Shown here piece after piece: positions 30,799 to 43,177 of a stretch of DNA of 64,000 nucleotides (position 1 is the first letter of the stretch; each line of letters begins with the position of its first letter). The stretch covers positions 12,282,651-12,346,650 of the forward strand of contig CP137679.1 of assembly GCA_037976565.1 (NCBI GenBank), written 5' to 3'. The stretch comes from Mesocentrotus franciscanus. Taxonomy: Eukaryota > Echinodermata > Echinoidea > Camarodonta > Strongylocentrotidae. The position numbers were made by a program, and so were the translations under genes. The notes under the pieces are model-generated. The model searched no databases, was not told where the DNA came from, and saw nothing but the letters and a program-made list of their open reading frames with translations.

Positions 30799-33074
30799 TG
30801 CCTAAATCTCAATATCCAGAGCTAAAATATAGAAACTATGGTCTAGCAGAAAGAAAGAGGGACAGTAGAATGATAAAAAGGAGATAATTTCGCAGTAATA
30901 AAGTTGTAGAGGAAAGATAACATTACAATGCATTGAAGTACCCAAAGAAAGAATTGGCATTAGTACTATTAGCCCATTTAGGATTCACGTGTGTTGTCTA
31001 CAGTGTAACCGATGCAAAAGAAGGTTTTGTTGTTGTGGGAAAGTGATCATTATTTGGTGCCCTATAAGGCTCATTTTTATCTCATTTTTCTTCAAACTCA
31101 CTTAAGTAACCACATATCATGTACTTATAAAAGACTTACCCGGATTTTCGAAAAGAAGGCAATATAAAGTCGCAAAATAGTCGAAAATCGCCCAAAAAAA
31201 TTGACAAAGATATTCAAGATCGCAAGTTGCAAAAGAGAATATGGTTTGTTTACAAATACTAGGGCGTGGTCACTAAGGTGGAGACGCGCATGTTATTATG
31301 CAAGCGCGCGCATGTAGCGCTGATCCTTTCATGAGGTAACATCGTTTGCAGAGGAATTTTTACTTTCATATGTTTTTGTACTTTTTCAAAATGATGTGTA
31401 AAAACTGCAAAACCTAATGTTTGTCTTGGTTCATTCTTATACTACATGTACCATACAACAGATGGTCACGAAGTTCAAAGTCACTTGCGACCTTTTTGAC
31501 GCTCCAAATTGTATTCATCACCCCCATTCTTGTTTTCAGTGGTCCACGCCCTGAAATTGCAACAGCGCCCTGAATGTTTCCAATGGCATTATCAAGGTCA
31601 TGACGTCATTAGAATGTCACTTCATCTGACCAGTCATGAAGCTTGTACCAGTAACATCCATTACTTTTTATTCTTAAAATTATCTGAAATTAAAATTAAA
31701 ACACATTATGGAAAAAATGGTTGATGGCCCTCTCAGAGATGACAAATTTAAGACTACTAAGAACAGGCAATGAACATTGTCCAATCACAATGTGACTCTC
31801 ACGCACTGCAGGTAGTTGCTATGTGACTTTCAACCAATCGCGTTCAGTTTCGTTGATGACGTAAGTCCTCTGAAAGAGCCTGTTGCCGATGAATGAAAGT
31901 AAAGGAAATGTTTAATTACTGCAGAATACAACTTTGTTATTGATTTATTTGAACCAGGGACGTGATAGAGAAGGACTGGAATCAAGCCGCTCTCCTTTGA
32001 CCCCATGCTCCATGCCGCCGAAAAGTTATGCGCTAATCTGCAACTGTTGACCAGGTGGTGAGATAAAGGAGCGCATGAAATTTCAGGATTTAGAATTCCT
32101 ACATCAGAAAATGGTATCCCAGCAACTGTTCGCTGTCCCTTTCAATGATTTCTCATCCATTGTTGAATGTGTAAAGAGTAGAACAAGCGAACACAAACTT
32201 GTGTAATTTCATCCTTTTAACTTCAAAAATATAAAAAACACGCGAAAACACGCATTAGCAAACTTAATGTTATTAAAGATTGTAAATCATGGATTAAATA
32301 ACGGGACATTAAAACTTGCACAAATTAGCGCATTATCCTAAAATATTGAGTTTTTGTCAGGATGTAATTTTTCTTTTACCAACTCATGCACACAAATTAT
32401 AGGAAGGACGGAGTACTAAATTTGAAAATTTGTTTGATGCACTATTCTCAATACAATCCCCAAATAAAGTTTTTGATTTACACTGAAATTTTGCCGGTAA
32501 TTTAATATTTTGTAATAAATGTAAAACTGGTGCCTGGCTTCCGAAAGTCCCCGCAGTGGAAGCGCGGTTCGGAGCATGGAACTTCAAAGCCAAGTGGAAT
32601 GTTACACATCCCATTGTTACGCTTTAGAACTCACGAATGCGTTTGAATAAATTACAAGAGTTTCACCTCCTTTCTTTCACCTCCCTGTTTGAACACAGTT
32701 CAAAAGTGTATAGCAGTCATTCAAATTTGTAAAATTACGTCCTCATCCTCGATTGAAAAATTAATGAAATTAACAGAGGCGCAAGCATGTTCGCAGTTCG
32801 ATTTTACGAACTCGATCGCAACTACTGTCGGAAACTTTAACTGAGGTAATTTTAATACCCTACAATATATCCCATAGAAACCGTGTTCGGATTACGTACT
32901 ACGTCATTGTAACGTTCGCACATTTCGAAAGGTAATGGATGAAGCTTTTGGAATTGCGATTTCTTTATCCCGTGTTAAAGGTACAAAATTAATCTCCTTA
33001 CCATAAAAAACAGTATTGTTCAATCAACGTAGTTCCGGGATATGACTCCCCATGAACTCCCTGCCCACATCCGT

Positions 33075-33290
33075 ATCTAAAAAAAGGAGAAGGAAAAAAG
33101 AAGAGAAGAGACGAAGGGAAAAGAGAAGAGAAGTATATAGAAGAGGCAAGAAATAGAAAAGAAAAGAAAAGAAAAGAATTGAATTGAATAGAAAAGAAAA
33201 GAAAAGAAAAGAATTGAATTGAATAGAAAAGAAAAGAATTGAATTGAATTGAATATAATAGAAAAGAACAGAAAGAGAGGGGGAAAAAAA
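33075..33290 (+). repeat. Purine-rich simple repeat (AAAAG)n/(AATTG)n
   Basis: GAAAAGAAAAGAATTGAATT units repeat three times at 33155-33255 after an AGAGAAGAGAAG tract. Confidence 0.9.
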
Positions 33291-33414
33291 ACTTATTTAT
33301 TGATCTTTCTCAATTTCAGAATGAGACAAACTTCAACGTGTAACAATCAATTATGTTTCGATATGGGGGTGGGGGGACTGTCGTGTCCTGATTATTAAAT
33401 ATGTGTGTGTGATC

Positions 33415-33712
33415 CAGTGGCGGATCCAGGGTGGGGGCATGGGGCCGCCGGGCAAAAAAAAAAGAGTTTAACAAAAAGATGGCCACCACAATTTTACTTT
33501 TTTTTTTTTTTGCTCAAGAGGGAGGGGGGCGGGGGTGTTGAGTAAAAACAAAAACAAAAAAACAGTTGTGGTTGCCATCTTTTTCTTTTAACTCTTTTTT
33601 TTTGGCCAGGGGTGGCAGGGATGGGGGTTATGCTCACTACCCCCTCCCCGCTGATGCGCCGCTTAATATTTTCTCACGAATTGCCCCCTCGCCACCGGCT
33701 GGATCCACCCCT
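33415..33712. mobile_element. CAGTGGCGGATCCAG-type foldback
   Basis: Left CAGTGGCGGATCCAGG and AAAAAGATGGCCACCACA; right TGTGGTTGCCATCTTTTT and GGCTGGATCCACC. Long, imperfect inverted arms with poly-A/T and poly-G/C stretches. Same end type as 24758-24943. Confidence 0.68.
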
Positions 33713-34479
33713 CGTGTCATCCTGAACATTAATGATACAGTCGAGTCTGATATAGACAACAGTCTGTCGATCACCTTTATATTCGTTCTTCACCAAACAT
33801 GTTTCTTGCCAAGAGAGGGCAGCATGCACCATGTCTTTCTATGTAAATATAACAAATTTGTTTTCTATATATTGCAACAATAACCAAAGTTAATGCACCA
33901 TGTCTTTCTGTGTAAATATAACAAATTTGTTTTATTATGGGTTATGAAGCAGCACCTTCACCTTATACTTTTTTTTATGTAAGGAAATCTTTATTCAGAT
34001 GGTTTAATTTATATTGAACTAATTAATGTGCATAAAACATGTTTATACTGAGAAGAAGAAAAAAAAAATCCTTTTTATAATGTTGTATCCGAAAATATTT
34101 ATATGAATTATTACCGTCACCTTTTACTTTTTTCTATATTGAAAAATCTATTTTGTTCTCCCAAAGTTGTAGAATTTTATCACAATTTGTATACTCGATT
34201 GAATATGTACCATATTATGTTGGATACTTATGAAAAATATTTTTCAAAATATGTCCGTGTTTAATATTTATAAGACAATGTACTATGTTTTTACTGTAAG
34301 AAAAATTATGAAAATCTGAATAAAGGCAAAAAAGCTTTAAAAAAATAAAAAGAATAAAAAAATAAAGGAGGACAAGAATCATATCTTCCAAAATACTACA
34401 GGGACAAAATGAAAGAAATAGAAATGAGGGAGGGGGGTCGAAGGTTCACAGACATACAGAGAGCTTTACAAAAAGAGGA

Positions 34480-34507
34480 TGAGAGAGAGAGAGAGAGAGA
34501 GAGAGAA
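34480..34507 (+). repeat. (GA)n microsatellite
   Basis: About 13 GA units in the kinase-crumbs intergenic region. Confidence 0.93.
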
Positions 34508-36343
34508 GGGGAGGTGGTAAAAGATTGGAAAAAGAAGAGAAAGAGATTTAAGAATGTAATTTAATTTGGTAGAGAAAGAACGGTGCCAGGTACAAAATTC
34601 AAAGGTAAAAAGTCAGCGGTAAAGATGATACTTTTTTAATCAATCGAGCAAGCAATAACAATTTTCTGTCAGTATGAAAATACAAAGAAAAACATACAAA
34701 TATAACATGTGATCATAATAATCCATTATGGCTAAAAGTCGAATTGTTTGATCGTTTGATTTTATTTCTGCATTTTTCAACATAATGAAAAGGAACATAC
34801 AAACTGGGTATTTGAATATTATTAACAACAGTAGAAAATAAATATAATTTGTATAATCATATCATAATATAAATCAATTTAATAATTATATCTTTAAAAA
34901 CACACATAGTTTACAAATCATTTCAAGATTGAAAAATGCCGGAGGCCGCCATCTTAATAAAAAACTTGAACGGGATGGCGGCTTCAGGAAAGGAACCTTT
35001 CGGTTGATGGGGAAGATATTACAAAAATTAATGATACAATATCGATTACAAGAACAAGAAAAACAAACAAACAAACAAAAACAACAACAATAACAATAGA
35101 AACAACAAATGACAAAACAAAGAGCTGTGAAAACTTAATACACATTGTAGTTCAATAAAGTTATTTAAAAGCTTCATGAATAGAAGGTGATACTATTAAT
35201 CAAACAATTAAAACAGACAGTATTCAGGTGAATTTATTGATGGTAGGCCTAAAATGCGCTGGTGTAGTTTGCAATTAAAAGTGACAGTCTTTTTACGTTT
35301 CAGACAAAAGGATAAAGATATATTTCCATGAAATCATATGAAAATTCCCATCGTCCTTACTACTAAACTTCTACACCGTATATAATACTAAAAAGAAGGA
35401 GAGGAAACACAAAAAAGGGAGTAGAAAAGAAGAAAAAAAGAAGAAGCTTAGTCACTACTTAATTACGAACCTGCAGTATTTAGCTGGTATCATTTTCGAC
35501 AGGCATATAAATATAGATGTTGCGTGAATCACAAGAGAAAATTCCAGAAATATAAATAAATTCATATTCCAAAAGTCATAAATCTCTATTTTGTAACAGT
35601 TTTTTTTTTAAATCCGTCACTCCAACTTTTCATAGTTAATTTCCTGTAATTTTTTTCTCCCTCTCTTGTTTTTATTTCTTACCATCAAATGTCCTTTCCT
35701 GAACTAAATTGCTATTTCTCAACAGTCACTTTGTGGGTATGAATTGAAATGGCAATAACATTTTTTCTTCTTCTTCTTTATTTTCACCAAAATTTTCACT
35801 CGAAATATATAGGCTAGGCCTCTTTTCCCTTTTCTTGTCTTTGACAAAAAAAATGTAAGAGCTGAGAGGGGGTGCCCAATTTGGTGGCGTTTGGGGGCAT
35901 AAATACAACACATTTCCCCCTTCTTTTATTTTATTATTATTATTTAAAAACAAAATCACATAACTGAATTTGACGGCAAGACACAAAACTTTGGGAGGGG
36001 GTTGATGGGCGTGACCCGTCCTCTAACTTTGTGGAATTTAGCAAGTCTAATCACGTGACTGATGTAATTGTATGTTGCCGTATTGAAAAGTGATATTTTT
36101 TTGAAAGTAAAAATATTTCGTATGTAATAATAAGGCAATAAAAAGTCCTTTTAAAATTTTTGTAAATTCTAAATAAAATAGAATGATATATTTGTGTTGA
36201 AAATCTACTTTTAAAACAAAATAACTAAATCAATTGACTTTGAGAAAATATGAATCTGTAAATCGGCTACTTCGATATCTGATCGCGAAAACTAAATTTT
36301 GTGGTTACATGATTAGCACACAGCATCATCGTAACGGTATGCA

Positions 36344-36356
36344 ACCGGAACCGGAA
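36344..36356 (+). promoter_or_regulatory. Double ETS-type motif upstream of crumbs exon 1
   Basis: ACCGGAACCGGAA: two CCGGAA cores in tandem, 143 bp before the predicted crumbs ATG. CCGGAA pairs are common in TATA-less promoters. No functional evidence. Confidence 0.3.
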
Positions 36357-36498
36357 TTTGGATGAAATGTGGACATTTTAATAATGGATAATCTCTACTG
36401 GCTACGCATTTTCCTTCATTAACCGGTTTTATTAAGTGTAATTTCGATTGATGTGGACTTTTAAGAAAGAGACTTTTGCAAGTGGATGAAATAACGAC

Positions 36499-36553
36499 AT
36501 GGATTTCGAATCCATCTCGCGGCGTTTGCCGTTGTTGGCCTCCGTATTATTGG
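36499..36553 (+). CDS. crb: crb exon 1: start and signal peptide
   Basis: [18 protein letters not shown] then one base before donor GTAAGT. The hydrophobic core continues in exon 2 ([12 protein letters not shown]), which enters in the matching phase, giving a signal peptide likely cleaved near LSQ. The link across a 15.9 kb intron rests on phase and signal-peptide continuity only. Confidence 0.68.
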
Positions 36554-39500
36554 GTAAGTTGCTCCAGCTGCGCCGCCACCATCAACCCGATGAGCAAGGC
36601 CAGGCTCAGGCCAAGGCGCCGTTGCTACTACACTACAGTACTTCGTGGTCTTGGAATTGGGCTTTGCGGCCAGGCCAGGTTCACGCTTACTAATACTCTA
36701 TTAAAACTATATAGTTGGACCAACATAGCTTCTTTTCAAAGTAGTTGTTGTCATGTTGATTAATTTGATGTAGGCATCGAAACCTGGAGCGCAATTTGTT
36801 TAAAGGAATGTTGTATTATTAGCTATTATTAATAAGATTATTAGACTAGATCTAGATCCATGATCTCTGTGCAAAGTAATGTCTAATGACATATCAAAAA
36901 GTAAACTAACTTCACTTGATTTTTAATGTAAAAACTAAAATGCATGTGAGTTTACAGATGATTAATCCAAATGAGAAATCCATCAAACGTTACATACATG
37001 TAATAAATATCACCAATTGCGAGGTATTTAGGCCTACTAGTACTAGACTACTAAAGTACTAGTAGCCACTACTAGATTGTAGATCTACATACATGTATTC
37101 TTAGTCTTACTTCTTAGTAACACTACAGAGTACAGTATTAACTGTATATGTACATGTATGTACTGTAAGTTTTCTTTCACGTCTATTTTGATGTCTTCTC
37201 TTTTCAGGTCTTTGTATTTGTAAGGAAGATTAGTTTATGTTTATTTTCATTAAATGCATAGACAGCCAAAATGCCAATTTCATGATAATGTTTAAATTGT
37301 ATAGCATAGGACTCTAGGAGCATACTATTTTACTATAACGAATGTAATTTATCCCAAACAGCCTTGTACATGTAGATTTATGTATCTGAATCTGAAAATA
37401 ATAATGGCTCAACACTCCTAATATAGTAAAAGAAAAGGTGGCTTGGCCCGGTGTGTGCATGACATAACAAAATGATACCATTGAAAATATGGTTGCAGAC
37501 GTGTATGTTTGGATTTTGAACGTTAAGTATGGATGGTGGTAAAGAATTTCAGTCAGTAACTTTATTGTATTAAAGTGTTTTCAGAAGGAATTATAATTTG
37601 AAGAAATCTTTCAACTAATTTTTTGATGTAAGAGACTTATTGTGTGATCTTCTACATGTAGTTCTAGTTAAACAAGAAACGTTACAAGCAACCCTTCTCC
37701 TTTCAGAAAGTGTACTCCATGCAAGATCTTTCAACATGGAAGTAATATTACTTTTCGTGCCGTAGTCGTTCATGGTCAAATTGGCAGCCCTTCTTTGCAC
37801 TACAGTACTTCAACTTGGGATAAGAGGACATTGGTAATGGGGGTCCCAGACTGATGAACAATATTCCAATGATGGTTTTCCCCTCTGTTGAACTGGTTAT
37901 GTATCTTACACAGATCTGCAACAGTAGAGGAAATGTGGTCGGGCAGATTGTTGATGTATACATGCTAAAAAGAGCACAGGGCAGAGTACCGTGCCTGAAA
38001 ACTACAATATTAAAACTACAATATTAAAATGCAATAGCTTTTCTATAAATATACAATAAACACATACAAAGAATATATATATTACAAGCAAATCTATGGT
38101 ACCAATAAATACAATATATAGAGAGAATGAGATAGGAAAAGAAAAATAGCACTTGAGAAACACCATACATGTACATACATGTACATGTACATGTACATGT
38201 ACTACAGTGTACAGATATGTCTTAAAGAGAAGGTTGAGTTCTGGGAAGAGGTGAAAAAAAATTGTGAGCATTATCTTTGTTATTATGCAAGTGTGGAAGA
38301 ACATCAGATAAAAAATGTTCCCTGAAAAGGATGGCTCTTCAAATGCCTTAATATCAGAAAAATGGTATGTAACCGCATAAAAATCGGGACGGATTTTTAT
38401 GCCACATGTTCATGTAGTCCCATATACATCTTTCTGTGTACAGTGCTTGTAACTTTATCAAGACTGTGCCCAATTTCTTATCATTTTGATGATTCCAGAA
38501 CCTTGCAGTACACACCGATACTTATATGCTAGATGATCAACCTTTTCTGATCGATTCCACACCTTTTCTTTCACAATGCAATCGCATGACCAGAACTCAA
38601 CTTTATCTTTAAGAGTTGGATACATCATCAAATATTGTTTCAACTTTGACATTCAATACTGTGGCTCATGTACGTGTACAGTAAGATCAAAGATAATATG
38701 GTGTTTCAAATACCGGTATGCACAATATGCTGCCTTATTATTTTGGTATCACTATCTTAGTCTTTTACTTTAAGAAGCTTTAAAAAAATATATATATTTT
38801 TAGTACTCTCACTATTAAATTTCTATTGATCACAAAATAGTCTTTGTGGAATGTTATGTAGTGACTATATTTGCCCTATCCCCTTTTTGCTCTGTTTTGG
38901 CCTCTTTTTTTCCCCTCGAATTTTAATTGTACTTAGCCTAGTAAGAAGTGTTTTAGAGCAGACTTCCATAGTTACATGAACATGTACAGTACATGTGTGG
39001 TTGTGTACAAGAGGTAGAACACTTCATGGGATGTCGATGTACATGTACTTGTACTGTATACAGAGATATTCACAGACATGAACTTGAAACTTTTAAGGTC
39101 AGCCTCTCAACAAATGTTTTGATAGAGTTTGAGGATTTCTCCGTAGTCCAGGGCACTGTTTTATAAAACATGTTATCAATGACAATAAGAAGTTACATTA
39201 ACTGTTAAAAGCTACTGAAACCATGGCATCTGATTGGCTGAGAGCAAATTTATAGACATTAAGCATTTGTTATTGATAACAAGTTTTATGAAACAGGGCC
39301 CGGTACTATGTTTTTGTAGCTTTCTGTGGAAGGCCATCATCTTGCATGTTCCTTTCTGTTTTTATGTACATGTACCCGGAGTGGTAATGTGCGCAGCTGA
39401 CATAATGGATACCGGTACTTGTTTCTGTTTTTGTTTTTTGTGAATTTACTTTGTAAACTCCATGCTATTCAACCCCTGGGCTGCCATGTGAATTTCTAAA

Positions 39501-42500
39501 AATATAAATAAATATAATTTAAAATTATATCAATTCAATTCAATTCACCTTCTTTCTTTTTAAAGTTATAGGGTGTACATGTATGTTTTGAAGTGAAACG
39601 TGTAACTTACATAAGTACAGTAGCCCCTAAAACCAGAAAGAATGTACATGTATAAACTCAAGTCTCAAGCCATGTTTATCAAGCTCAGTCATTACCGGCT
39701 TGCCTATTCTTCTATTCCTTTTACCTGTAGCCGTGCCTATTATACTCTGCACATTCCAAAGACTATTCATGCATGCCTATGGCTTTATTGAGTTTGGCAA
39801 AGGCCAAAAGGGGATTATGAACAAATAACCGAATGAAATTGATTCCTGTGGCCTTGCTGTGGGTAGCTGTTCTTCTTAATACATAGAGACCTACATGTAT
39901 ATCTTTCTTCTTGATAGCTGTTGTTTATACATGTAGAGGCGTTATTGATTAGTTCAAAGTTTTGACTACATTTTTGTGTTTATAAACACATTCAAGTCAA
40001 GGCCTATACCTTTTAGGACTAGTGGGTAAATAAATACCAAAGTTAAAATTGTGAGGAGTTAGTGATTGATATTGATAGTTTATGTAAATTAACAACTATT
40101 TTTTATCAATCAGTCATAATTTTGCAATACATGTGTACATGTAAAATTAAAGATTTTTTTTGTATTAAAAAAACTTGTTGAACAGTTTAATGTATTCAGA
40201 TTATTAAAAAAGATGCCCTTTTCAGCTTTCACTCATTCTCTTTTCCCCTTACTGAATGCTTCAAGAACACCTTCACATATACAATACTTAAAGAAAATAG
40301 AATAAATTACTAAAAGAACAAAAATCTAATATTATATGCAATATGCTGTATGTGTACTGGAGCTAGTGGGCTTGAGGACAAAATTCAATTATTATAATCT
40401 ATCTTCTATCTTCCTTCTTTCCATTTCCACAAATCAAACTACAGTTGTAAGTCTTGTAACACTACATGTACCAGTAAAATTTTAAAATATTTAATATTAA
40501 GGAATTGATTTTTTTTTTACAGCCAGTAGCAGCTTCTTCGATTTTTTGGAAATCACAGTATCGGCTACATGTATACCAGTAAATGTCAAGGTTAGCCTAA
40601 TTAAGATTCTCTTCTGGTCTAATTGAAATGTACATGTGCAATGTTGGACCTGGTAGAGTACATGTGTATATACTGCATTTTCATGATGGTATTGCTGGTA
40701 CCGGTATACATGATTCATGTACAGGTATACTGGTCATATTGTGTTTCAATCATGAATTATGACTGCAAACTCTTGGCTTATAGTTCCGGATAATTCCAGA
40801 AGAAAATGAGGGCAAATAAAATCATCATTAAATCTGTTTCTTTTGCTTACTAGTCAAATTTAGATTGTAATTACTAATTTGTATGATTAAATTCAGTTTT
40901 TATTAGTCATACGGTATTTGTGATATGGAGAATTGAGATCGCGATCAGAGTTCACTAATAAGCAGGTGCTTATCTTTTTGCGTCATATCATAAGAATTTT
41001 TTGTCCTGACTCTTGACTTTACATCATACATCATAGGTCTAGAACACAACTTCAGTGACCCAACATTTTGTTGAAACACCATTGAAAAACACATACAGTA
41101 TATACATGATTACTATACATATACAGAGGTGACAAGTTCATATTGTGTTTGAATCATAAATTATGACTGCAAAGTGCAAACTCTTGGCTTAAATAGTATG
41201 GTTCTTGATTATACCGGAAGAAAATGAGTGCTAATAAAATCATTTTTCATTTGGTTTACTTTGCTTTGATACTAGCTATATTTAGATTGTATGATTAAAT
41301 TCAGTTTTTATTACTCATATTGTAAATATGGTGATATACATGTAGAAACACTATTGTAAAACATGGAAGGAAATGAGTGCTAATAAAATAATAATTAATT
41401 TATTTGACTTTTGCTTACTAATTACTATTCATATTTACATTGTATGCTCAAATTAAGTTTTTATTACCCATGTTCACATGTTGTGATATTATATGGAGAA
41501 TTGAGATCGGCATCAAAGTTCACCGATAAGCAGGTGCTTATCTTTTTGCGTCATACATTGTACCATTGTCTTGCCCTTTTGTCTTGACTTTACAAGTTTA
41601 CATCAGAATGATCATACATCATAGCTCTACATGCACATTTAAAGGGATTGGGTATCTTTGCCTCAGATTCTAAACAAAATCCTGGATTTAGCCCATTCTC
41701 CAATCATAATTATAAACCTTTAGGTCAGTCAGGAACCCCATGAGTTTTACAAGCCGATCGCCTGTCTGATTATCAAGATATTTATGATTGGAATTGAAAT
41801 TTCAAAAACCGTTTTCCCAACGGTTTTATAACACTACAGTCTATTGGGAAAATGAGTATGGTAAAACCGGTCACTCAAAGATTTTTACTTTTTGAGGCAC
41901 TTCATGATCATTTTGAAGTGCAATTTTTTAGGGCTTCAATATTACACCATATCACAGACACTGATAACACGTAGGGCCATGCATCTCAGATTTGTAAAAC
42001 TGGAAACATAATTGTTAAACAATGCCTTTAAAGCACGAAAAAATATCCCTACATGGTCAGCATTGGGCTCAATCGCTCATTCTGCCTTCAAAGGTGAGCA
42101 TAAACGCACCCTAACATTACAGTCAGCCAAAACCTGTGTAGCCCAAATTTATGTACAGTATGTACCTGTAGGTCACTTTAGGGTCAATATTCCCCACCCC
42201 ATGTCAAATGGCTGTCAAAAAAAAAAAGAAAAAATGGATGGAATTCCATAACCATTGACTGGAATAGGAATTTAATAGAAAGGTCAGTCAGGGCTAAGTC
42301 CTGAACCTTGAATTTTGATTTATGAGTCTGCTGCATTTCTTTCTTTCGTTTGCAGTGTAGGGGGAGAAAGAGAGAGAGAGAGAGAGAGAGAGATTTATGT
42401 ACATGTACATGTATGAAGAAAAAAAATGTAGCCACATTTAATAAAATACCTGATACTGGTCAGCAATATTTACTTGAGCCTTGAGGATCACATTGCATTT

Positions 42501-43137
42501 TAGGCAAGTTGTAAAAGGAAACCACACTTACGTGTAGATAATTGAAAAAATATTGTTTTCATGGAGTATGGTGAATAAACAGACATTCTTCTCAGACAGA
42601 AGAGTCTTGAGGAACCCTGGAAGGGAGACAGTGAAGCATACCTGGTATCTGTTGTCTAGTGACATTTGTTATTATAAGACTTCATAAATTTTTGGAGTTT
42701 TCTTTTATAGAGAACCCCCTGAATGGTGCCAGTCAATGGCAGTCATTCATTTCCCAGGAGGAGTCCATATACAGAGTCCATACCTCACAGTATATACTAG
42801 TACTTAATGTAAAGCTACATGATTAACCTTTTATAATTGCTTCCACATAGTTTCTTCCACATTGCAATCACATGACCAAAACTTGACTTTATTCTAAAGT
42901 ATTTAGAAATCAATTGTGCATTAAAACAGAGAGGACAATTAGAGCTATATTAGTGACTGTAGATCTCACTCCCCTGCTAAAATACTTCACACTTGATTCT
43001 AAAGAAGCCATCAAGTTAATCCTGTTTGTCAAGTTTGATAACTTCCTGGACAATTTCCAAACACTTCTGTTGTACAGATTAATAACTTCCTCTACAGTAC
43101 ATGGTACAGTAATACAATCCACTGAATCCAGGCATTG

Positions 43138-43177
<40 letters not shown>

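Larger units (their letters stand above)
30799..36498. other. Intergenic region between the divergently oriented kinase and crumbs genes
   Basis: The two genes point away from each other, so both promoters lie in this 5.7 kb. I see no TATA box in a convincing place and no conserved exon. Contents: purine-rich block 33075-33290, a foldback at 33415-33712, an AT-rich stretch 33960-34370, and a (GA)n run at 34480-34507. Confidence 0.6.
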
